Shown: positions 57,801 to 64,000 of the stretch, in pieces
How positions within the stretch are numbered: position 1 is the stretch's first letter
Layout of the letters: each line of letters starts with the position of its first letter
NCBI GenBank assembly: GCA_963842295.1
Contig: CAWJFY010000011.1
Location: forward strand, 124,001 to 188,000
DNA: 64,000 bases
Source: JAJNBA01 sp963842295
Lineage (GTDB): Bacteria; Actinomycetota; UBA4738; HRBIN12
Direction of reading: 5' to 3'
The notes under the pieces: generated by a model
Told to the model about the DNA's origin: nothing
Seen by the model: only the letters and a program-made list of their open reading frames with translations
The model's database searches: none
Made by a program: the position numbers and the translations under genes

Positions 57801-60800
57801 GTGGCGTCCAAGAGGCAATTCTCCGTCGGCCGGCCGATCGTGTGGGTCGGTGTGCTCGTGCTATCTGCAGGCCTCGCCGTGGGCGCGTGGTTCCTGAAGT
57901 CCACCGGCGTCGAAAGTGGCGTGAAAGCGGCGAACAAGGTCGCTGCGTCCACCGTCAAGAAGGACCTCGCGCCCTCACTGACGGCGTCCGACGTTCGCGA
58001 GCCGATGTCGCTGGGGGGATCGGCCGAGCTCCAGCAGCTCGTGGAGAGCCGCATCCTCGACGAACACACCACGACCGTCCGGATCTGGACGGCGAACGGC
58101 ACGCTCGTCTACTCCTCGACCGGAGAGCCGACCGGTACGCGGGGTGGGAACCAACGCGGGATCCGGCTCGCCACGACCGGCGAGGGGAAGACGAACTCCA
58201 TCGCGCCGGCAAGCGAGCTCGGGGTCCTCGATATCTACACGCCGCTCCGCCTCGGGGTGGACGGCGGATCGGTTGCAGCCGTCCAGTTGGTCGAGTCCTA
58301 CGCCCCGATCGTCGCGGCCGCCGGCCAGCCGTGGGGTCTCGTGCGATCCGTCGCAGGCGGCCTCGCCGCGATCTCACTCCTCATGGCCGTCGTCTCGTTC
58401 GCGTTCCTGCGAGCCGGACGGTCCGGCCAGCGCGAGGGCATGGGTTTCACCCCTTCGGGCACCGCCGTGGACGAGGAGAAGCTTCGGCTCACGATCGGAG
58501 CGCGCGATGAGCAACTCGTGCAGCTCCGCGAGCAGCTCCGGGAACGGGAAACCGAGACGGTCGAGCACGTTCGCGCCCTCGAGCTCCAGCTCCGGGAAGC
58601 CACCGCGAGAGCCCTCGAGGCCGAGACAGCTTCCGGCGACACCGCCGGGCTCTCGCAGGCCGCGCAGGAAGCGAACCGTCGCGCCCAGGAACTGTTGGAC
58701 CGGGCGGTGCGCGCCGAGAGCGAGCTGTCCTCCCTCCGCGAGAACCTGAGCGAAGCACCGGCGGGTGATGCGAAGGAGACCGAGCTACAGATCGCCGCTC
58801 TCGAGGAGCAGCTGCGAACCGTCGGGGCGGAGCGTGATCGTGTAATGGTCGATCTGCAGACCCTCGAGACGACGGCACGAGACGCTGAGGCGCGTGCCGA
58901 GGAGTTCGCCAGACTTGCCGATGAGCTCCGGACCTCGATGGTTCCGAAGGACGAAGTCGAGAACGAGGCGACCGAGGAACTTCAGCGGACGGTCGAGGAG
59001 CTCAAGGCCGCGCTCGCCTATTCGGAGCGTGCACGCGACGAGGCGGAGGCCGTGGCGACGGAGGCCTCGACCACCCTCGCGTCGGCTGACGCGGCGATCG
59101 CGAGTTTGCAAGAGGAGCGCGAGCTGCTCCTGGGCGACGTCGAGACCGATAGGGGCGAGGCAGCAGTACGGCTCGTGCAGGCAGAGGCTCGTGTCACCGA
59201 GCTGGAGCGCTCGCTCGTGGAAGCGCTCGACCGGACGACCGAGCTCGGCCGGGAACGGGATGAAGCGTTGGCGCGATCGGCGGGGCTGGAAGTTCGTTTC
59301 GACGAGGCGTCGAGCAAGGCGGTGGAGGCGGATGCCCGCTCCCGCTCGCTCGAAGCACGGATCCAGGAGATGGCGAAGAACGCCGGCAGCGCGACCGAGG
59401 GGCTGAAGGAGCGCCTCGGCGAGCTGGAGGCCAGGGCCGCCGACGCGGAGAACCAGAAGAGCACGCTGGTGGCGCGCGCCGGGGAGGCGGAGGCCTCCGC
59501 GAAGGAGCTCAAGGTGTTGGTCGCGACCGCTGAGGCCCGTGAGGCCGAGATGGTGGAGCGGCTGGAAGTGCGTGATAACGAAGCCGCGCGTTCGCAGGCG
59601 AGTCTCGACGACGCGCGCCGCGAGCTGGAGGAGACCCGCGATCACCTCGAGGAGGCGCGGCGGGACGCCTCACGTTCGGCGGCGGAGATCGAGTCTCGAG
59701 AGGCCGCCGCCCGTGCGGAGGCGGAGTCGCGAGTCGCCGCCGCGCTCGAAGAGGCAGAGTCTCGCGAAACCGCGGTGCGTGTTGAAGCCGAGGCACGCGA
59801 GAGGGCGGTGCGGGAACAGGTCGAAGCTCGTGCGGTAGCCGCACGTGCCGAGCTCGAAGCTCAGGCGATCGAGGCTCGTTCCGAGCTGGAGGATCTCAAG
59901 GCCAGATGGTCTGTCCTCGTGACCGCCAACCGGACCCTCGAGACGGAGATGTCCGAGCGCGATCGGACGATCGAGACGCTGGAGTCGAGGTTGGGCGAGC
60001 ACCGCGGCGTGCTGGACGAAGCACGCTCGCGGCTGACCGCAGCGGAGGAGCGGGCGTCCGACCTCGAGCTCCGGCTCCTGGATGAGTCGGGTCAGATCAC
60101 GGGGCTCCGAACCGAGCTCGCCGAGGCGAACGACCAGGTCGCGCAGGCGGAGTCGCACCTCGCCGAGCGGGACGCAGCCGTCGCCCGGGTTCAGGAGGAG
60201 CTCTCCGCGCTGCGCGATCAGATGTTGCTGAAGGAAACCGCTTCTGCCGTCGCAGCCGAGGAATCGGAAGCGCTGAGGTCAGCCGTCGAAGGCCACGAAT
60301 CCCAGATCCGGCGGAAGGACGAGGAACTGCACGCGGTCCGCCAGGAGCTCGAAGCGAGCAAACGGGAGCTCGGCACTTTCCGGGAGGAACTCTCTCAGCG
60401 CGAGCAGATGGTCTCCGCCGGTGCAGAGGAATTGGAAGCGCTGAAGACCGCCGTGGAGGGCCACGAGTCCCAGACCCGTCTGAAGGAAGAGGAATTGCAC
60501 GCGGCCCACCAGGAATTGGAAACCGTCCAACGGGAACTCGGAGCGGTCCGCGGGGAGCTCTCCAAGCGCGAGCAGCTGGTCTCCGCCGGCGCCGAGGAAT
60601 TGGAAACGCTCAGGACCGCGGAGGCTCGGGGCGTCCAGGCCCTCGAGCGGAAGGAAGAGCAGCTGCGAGAGGCCTTGGAGATGCTGGACGCTGCCCGGAA
60701 CGAGCTCGAGTCACGCAGCCAGGATGCGAACACCCGTTTCCAGGACGCCGAGGCTCAGGTTGCCGAAGCGCAGGCAAAGGCGGGCGAGGCCCAGGCGCGG

Positions 60801-62084
60801 ATCGCGGATGCGGAAGAGCAGGTGGCCGACGCAGAGCGACACCTCGCCGAGCGCGAGGCGACGACCGCGCACCTGCAGCAGGAGCTGTCCGAGCTCAAGC
60901 AGGAGCTCGGCCGACGAGAGGCCGGTCTCTCCTCGCACCAGGAGGAGATCGAGTCCCTGCGCCAACAGGTGTCGACGCTGGAGACCGACCGCGACAGCAG
61001 GCGGACCGACGATGCTTCGCGGGCCGCGCTGGAGGCCGAGCTGGCCGAGCACAAGAGTGTGTTGCAGGAGGCTCGCGACCGACTGGCCGCAAGCGAGTCC
61101 ATGGCCAAGGACCTCGAATCACGTCTCGCAGCCGCCACGTCGAGCCAGGGTGAGGCTCTGAAGACGACCGAGCAGCAGCTCCAGGCGAGGGAGCAGGAAC
61201 TCTCCGAGAGGGATCGGGAGATCCGCGCGATGACCCAACAGCTCGACGCGGCGCGTGACGAGCTGGAATCAGCGCGCCGCGATCTCACGGCGACATCGGC
61301 GGAACGAGAAACGCTGGAGTCGGACTTTCGAGGAGAGCTTGAGGCCACCCGCGCGGAGCTGTCGACACGAGCAGACGAATTGCAGTCGCTCCGCCAACGC
61401 CTGGCGGAGCAGGACGAGGCCCTGTCGGCTCGCGAAGCCGCCTCCGGCGACGTGTCCGCGAGGATCGCGGCGCTCGAGACCGAGCTGGCGGCTGCAACAC
61501 AGCGGGCCTCCGAGCTTGGTTCGAGCCTCGCTGAGGCACGAACCGCGAAGGAGCAAGCGGAAGAGGCGGCCGTGCAGGCCGTGGAGCGAGCCGAAGAGGC
61601 GGCCAGGCAGGCAGCGGAGCGGGTCCAGGAGGCTGCCCCGCAGCCAACCGAGGGATCGAGGGACGGTGCCACGGACGACGTTCACGTCGCCGAGCTCCGA
61701 GCCGAGATCCTTCAGCTGGAAACTCGCCTTGAGCAGACCGAGCTTCGGGCTCGCCACGCGTACGCCGAGGCGGAGAACGCGCAAGCGGAACTGCGTTATG
61801 CGCGCGAGCGCGGCGATGCGCCTCAGACCTCGGGCGACGCAGGCCGTCTCCGTATCGAGCTGGCGGCCGCCCTGGAGCGTGCCCAGGCCGCGGAGCAGAA
61901 GAGCTTGGCGCTCAACGCGGAGCTGCTCCTTGCGAAGAAGGGTGTGGACACGAACGCCGCGCCCGAGACGGACAACGGCTACCCCGAGCCTGAAGAAGAA
62001 GGGGTGAGCCTCCGGACACGGCTGAACAGAGCCGTGGAGAGCAAGCGCGCTTCCGGTGACGACGACACGCATCAATGGCGCTGA
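57801..62084 (+). CDS. Giant coiled-coil membrane protein with extracytoplasmic sensor-like domain
   Basis: 1,427 residues from GTG 57801 (GAGGAGG 5 nt upstream). Two transmembrane helices (about 12-32 and 185-207) flank an extracytoplasmic domain that resembles single-Cache/PDC sensors (VRIWTANGTLVYSSTGEP, LDIYTPLRL). Residues about 225-1400 are nearly continuous coiled coil, rich in Glu, Ala, Arg and Leu, including a 56-residue unit (eight heptads) repeated in tandem. There is no kinase, HAMP or cyclase domain. It would project a very long cytoplasmic rod; a scaffold role in division, polarity or chromosome organisation is inference. It diverges from the ECF/propeller genes. Confidence 0.78.
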   Translation: MASKRQFSVGRPIVWVGVLVLSAGLAVGAWFLKSTGVESGVKAANKVAASTVKKDLAPSLTASDVREPMSLGGSAELQQLVESRILDEHTTTVRIWTANGTLVYSSTGEPTGTRGGNQRGIRLATTGEGKTNSIAPASELGVLDIYTPLRLGVDGGSVAAVQLVESYAPIVAAAGQPWGLVRSVAGGLAAISLLMAVVSFAFLRAGRSGQREGMGFTPSGTAVDEEKLRLTIGARDEQLVQLREQLRERETETVEHVRALELQLREATARALEAETASGDTAGLSQAAQEANRRAQELLDRAVRAESELSSLRENLSEAPAGDAKETELQIAALEEQLRTVGAERDRVMVDLQTLETTARDAEARAEEFARLADELRTSMVPKDEVENEATEELQRTVEELKAALAYSERARDEAEAVATEASTTLASADAAIASLQEERELLLGDVETDRGEAAVRLVQAEARVTELERSLVEALDRTTELGRERDEALARSAGLEVRFDEASSKAVEADARSRSLEARIQEMAKNAGSATEGLKERLGELEARAADAENQKSTLVARAGEAEASAKELKVLVATAEAREAEMVERLEVRDNEAARSQASLDDARRELEETRDHLEEARRDASRSAAEIESREAAARAEAESRVAAALEEAESRETAVRVEAEARERAVREQVEARAVAARAELEAQAIEARSELEDLKARWSVLVTANRTLETEMSERDRTIETLESRLGEHRGVLDEARSRLTAAEERASDLELRLLDESGQITGLRTELAEANDQVAQAESHLAERDAAVARVQEELSALRDQMLLKETASAVAAEESEALRSAVEGHESQIRRKDEELHAVRQELEASKRELGTFREELSQREQMVSAGAEELEALKTAVEGHESQTRLKEEELHAAHQELETVQRELGAVRGELSKREQLVSAGAEELETLRTAEARGVQALERKEEQLREALEMLDAARNELESRSQDANTRFQDAEAQVAEAQAKAGEAQARIADAEEQVADAERHLAEREATTAHLQQELSELKQELGRREAGLSSHQEEIESLRQQVSTLETDRDSRRTDDASRAALEAELAEHKSVLQEARDRLAASESMAKDLESRLAAATSSQGEALKTTEQQLQAREQELSERDREIRAMTQQLDAARDELESARRDLTATSAERETLESDFRGELEATRAELSTRADELQSLRQRLAEQDEALSAREAASGDVSARIAALETELAAATQRASELGSSLAEARTAKEQAEEAAVQAVERAEEAARQAAERVQEAAPQPTEGSRDGATDDVHVAELRAEILQLETRLEQTELRARHAYAEAENAQAELRYARERGDAPQTSGDAGRLRIELAAALERAQAAEQKSLALNAELLLAKKGVDTNAAPETDNGYPEPEEEGVSLRTRLNRAVESKRASGDDDTHQWR
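60258..60593 (+). repeat. 168-bp tandem repeat in the coiled-coil gene
   Basis: Two full copies begin at 60258 and 60426, and a third begins at 60594 but diverges soon. Each encodes 56 residues (SAVEGHESQ..., VSAGAEELE), exactly eight heptads, so the coil register is kept. Confidence 0.8.
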
Positions 62085-62096
62085 TCCATCCAGCGG

Positions 62097-62102
62097 TACG
62101 CT
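62097..62102 (+). promoter_or_regulatory. -10 box TACGCT, leaderless start of M15 gene
   Basis: TACGCT ends 7 nt before GTG 62110, just after the stop of the coiled-coil gene. Confidence 0.45.
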
Positions 62103-62109
62103 TGGCCAT

Positions 62110-62772
62110 GTGCGCCGAGCTCTCCTGATCCTCCTCGGAACCACGATCGTGCTCGCCGGCACGCCTGCTGCGCCTGTCGTGGCGGGGCCACGGCCCGGGT
62201 ACACCGCAACGATCAGGCCGCTCCCCCGCGGCATCCGAGCCTGGATGAACGGAGTTTCGTGGCGTCCCGGATGCCCTGTACCTCTGCGCGACCTCCGGCT
62301 GGTCACGCTCCGGTACTGGGGTTTCGATCGCCGGGCACACGGCGGCAGGTTGGTCGTCCACGTCGATGTCGCCAAGAGGATCGCCGGCATCTTCGGACGG
62401 CTCTACGAGGTGTCCTTCCCGATCCGGCAGATGCGTCTGGTCGACTACTACGGGGCGGACGACCGCACGTCGATGGAGCACGACAACACCTCGGCGTTCA
62501 ACTGCCGGTGGCGCGCGGGTCAGCCCGGCGTCTGGTCCCAGCACGCATACGGGCGAGCGGTGGACGTGAACCCGGTGGAGAACCCATATGTGTGGAGCGG
62601 TGGGGTCTCTCCCTGGAACGGCGCGCCCTACGTGAATCGGTCCGATCGCCGACGCGGGATGATCTTCCACGGCGGCGTCGTTTGGTGGGCGTTCCGGGCT
62701 CGGGGCTGGGAATGGGGCGGCGACTGGAAGCAGGTCAGGGACTACCAGCACTTCTCGCGCAACGGTCGTTGA
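62110..62772 (+). CDS. Secreted M15-family peptidase (D-Ala-D-Ala carboxypeptidase-like)
   Basis: 220 residues from GTG 62110. Signal peptide about 1-26. Zinc site of the M15/VanY type: SQHAYGRAVD gives H145 and D152, with the last ligand in the C-terminal RDYQHFS; an acidic residue precedes it. The DNTSAFNCR stretch before the zinc motif is common in M15C enzymes. It would trim peptidoglycan stem peptides. It is convergent with an M23 peptidase gene 9 nt away. Confidence 0.85.
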   Translation: MRRALLILLGTTIVLAGTPAAPVVAGPRPGYTATIRPLPRGIRAWMNGVSWRPGCPVPLRDLRLVTLRYWGFDRRAHGGRLVVHVDVAKRIAGIFGRLYEVSFPIRQMRLVDYYGADDRTSMEHDNTSAFNCRWRAGQPGVWSQHAYGRAVDVNPVENPYVWSGGVSPWNGAPYVNRSDRRRGMIFHGGVVWWAFRARGWEWGGDWKQVRDYQHFSRNGR

Positions 62773-62781
62773 CTCGGACGG

Positions 62782-63549
62782 TCAGTCGCAGGAGAGCGTG
62801 AGCAGGTAGTACGGATCGACGGCGCCACCACCCCATGGGTGCCACTCGAAATGGTCGTGGGGGGCTGTCGAATCGCCGGTGTCGCCCACGTAACCGATGA
62901 TCGCGCCCGCTCCGATCCATCCGAGGTCGCCGTAGGCGATCAGGTGGGCGTTGAAGACGTATCCGCGGTCGCCACGGACACGAACCTGATACCCGCCGAG
63001 TGGAGAGTAGGAACCCCACGCGTAGCCGCCGAACGGGGCGCGGATCGGTGTCCATGTGGGCGCCTCGACGTCGCTGCCCATGTGGACGTGCGGCTCGACG
63101 CCCTCCACGTTCACGATCTCGCCGAAGTCGTTATGGATGTATCGAGGGCCGTCCACCGGACAGACGCGGAAGATCCCCCAGGAATACAGCCAGGCATTGA
63201 TCCCGTCGCGACGTGTTTCCAGTGAGGCGAGGCGTCGGGTCGTCCGCGAGTTGAACCCGTGTTCCGCGCGATGGGCATCACGCAGGATCGCCTGGGTCCG
63301 GAGGCCCGGGTGGGCGTCGGAGTCGCGTTCCGCGACGATGGCGGCCCGACGGAGCTCTTGCGAGTGGATGCGGATGTGCCTGTGGAGCACCTTGATCTCG
63401 TGCCCGATGCGCTTCTCGGCACGGATGTGGTCGCCGACCTCCGAGGCGGAGGCGGGCGCCGCCGCACCGGCGAGCACCGTGAACGCGATCACCGCGGCGG
63501 CGCCCGCGGTGCAGAGACCTCGCAACCCCCTCAGATGAGCCACCCCCAT
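62782..63549 (-). CDS. Secreted M23-family (LytM-like) peptidase
   Basis: 255 residues from ATG 63549. Signal peptide about 1-36, a helical region (about 40-115), then an M23 domain with HxxxD zinc motif (HVHMGSDVEAP), GGYQVRVRGDRGYVF and the C-terminal HDHFEWHP (HxH-type ligand). It cleaves peptidoglycan cross-bridges or, if degenerate, activates amidases. The upstream helical part may be coiled coil as in EnvC/NlpD-type proteins. Divergent from the next gene. Confidence 0.86.
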   Translation of the reverse strand: MGVAHLRGLRGLCTAGAAAVIAFTVLAGAAAPASASEVGDHIRAEKRIGHEIKVLHRHIRIHSQELRRAAIVAERDSDAHPGLRTQAILRDAHRAEHGFNSRTTRRLASLETRRDGINAWLYSWGIFRVCPVDGPRYIHNDFGEIVNVEGVEPHVHMGSDVEAPTWTPIRAPFGGYAWGSYSPLGGYQVRVRGDRGYVFNAHLIAYGDLGWIGAGAIIGYVGDTGDSTAPHDHFEWHPWGGGAVDPYYLLTLSCD

Positions 63550-63659
63550 GCGTATCCAGCAGGGTTCACCTATCGGCCCCACGAGCTCGTCGCTTGAGGG
63601 CGTCTGGCGTGAGAGCGGGTTGCCCACCCTTCGATGGAAGGCGCAGTATTGCGGGGTTC

Positions 63660-64000
63660 ATGGGTCAATCGATGGGTCCAAGGAGCGCTCGACGAGCGCA
63701 CCTCCTGCTGGTGGCGCTCGCAGGGGCGCTGGCCGCGATGTCCACCGCGCAGGCGAGTGCCCCGGGCAGCCGGGATCCTCGACGGAAGCCAGGAAGGAGA
63801 GCCTCCGACGTCGATGTCGCGGAGCTCATGGAACGGCTCCAGCAGGCCACGGCGCGGGCCACGGAAGCGCAGAGGGTGGCGCGGTCGTTCGCGACCCGCC
63901 TCAAGAAAGTCTCGACCGGGCTCGCGAGTGTCGAGCGCGAATCGTCGGATGAGCGGGACATGGCCGATGCAGCGGAGCAGCAGATCGACCTGCTCGATGA
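63660..64000 (+). CDS. N-terminal part of an exported coiled-coil protein (runs off window)
   Basis: Start ATG 63660 (ATG 63672 also possible). Signal peptide with basic head and hydrophobic core (AHLLLVALAGALAAMSTAQA), a basic stretch, then a helical coiled region (DVAELMERLQQATARATEAQ). It is open to the end of the window (114 codons). It is divergent from the M23 peptidase gene, so it may belong to the same wall-hydrolase group; the family cannot be decided from this part. Confidence 0.7.
   Translation, partial: MGQSMGPRSARRAHLLLVALAGALAAMSTAQASAPGSRDPRRKPGRRASDVDVAELMERLQQATARATEAQRVARSFATRLKKVSTGLASVERESSDERDMADAAEQQIDLLD

Overview
The window is about 64 kb of high-GC DNA centred on a chromosomal replication origin. 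The central order is: CCA-adding enzyme, Nudix, DUF6049, murJ, ECF sigma/anti-sigma, trxB, trxA, CwlM-like protein, then parB, parA, rsmG, jag, yidC, yidD, rnpA and rpmH on the minus strand, then dnaA, dnaN, recF, DUF721, gyrB, gyrA, DUF3566 and tRNA-Ile. This is the order known from Mycobacterium tuberculosis (Rv3907c-Rv3924c joined to Rv0001-Rv0007 plus ileT/alaT), so the organism is an actinobacterium (Actinomycetota). Nickel superoxide dismutase, many -10 boxes only 6-7 nt from a start codon (leaderless mRNAs), frequent GTG starts and DUF6049/DUF3566 agree. The flanking genes do not match a cultured genus I can name. Two frameshifts (gyrA and a large subtilase) suggest either draft or metagenomic sequence errors or real lesions.

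Layout. 1-9 kb: gene tail, MFS exporter, DsrE2/TusA sulfur carriers, matrixin-like protease, beta-helix/RTX surface protein, divergent sodX/sodN (nickel SOD and its maturation protease), a YchF-like protein with an altered P-loop, and an ECF sigma operon. 9-24 kb: membrane adenylate cyclase, signal peptidase I, CCA-adding enzyme (with Asn in the DxD motif), PilT-type ATPase, Nudix protein with a basic tail, TauE/SafE permease, then the envelope/redox block DUF6049-murJ-TadE-like-sigma-anti-sigma-trxB-trxA-cwlM. 24-30 kb: segregation and ribosome/membrane-insertion operon with a perfect parS at the start of rsmG. 30-40 kb: dnaA to DUF3566 and tRNA-Ile.

40-52 kb is accessory: in M. tuberculosis ileT and alaT are neighbours, whereas here about 12 kb separates tRNA-Ile from tRNA-Ala. 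It holds a GNAT acyltransferase plus MenC-type N-acylamino-acid racemase, then a tightly overlapping operon: a protein of seven 23-residue repeats, a MauD-like thioredoxin, a Tat-exported ten-cysteine MauA-like protein lacking one of the two tryptophans needed for TTQ, a MauE-like membrane fusion and a secreted protein. A giant multidomain subtilase follows. No methylamine dehydrogenase heavy chain or mauG is present, so this looks like a Mau-type disulfide system repurposed for another exported protein; it is my main candidate for an undescribed system.

52-55.9 kb looks like a small island bounded by tRNA-Ala and a diverged copy of its 3' half, carrying a LuxR-type LAL regulator and a membrane protein with four 26-residue repeats. 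55.9-64 kb holds an ECF sigma/beta-propeller pair, a giant coiled-coil membrane protein with an extracytoplasmic sensor-like domain, M15 and M23 wall hydrolases and the start of another exported coiled-coil protein.
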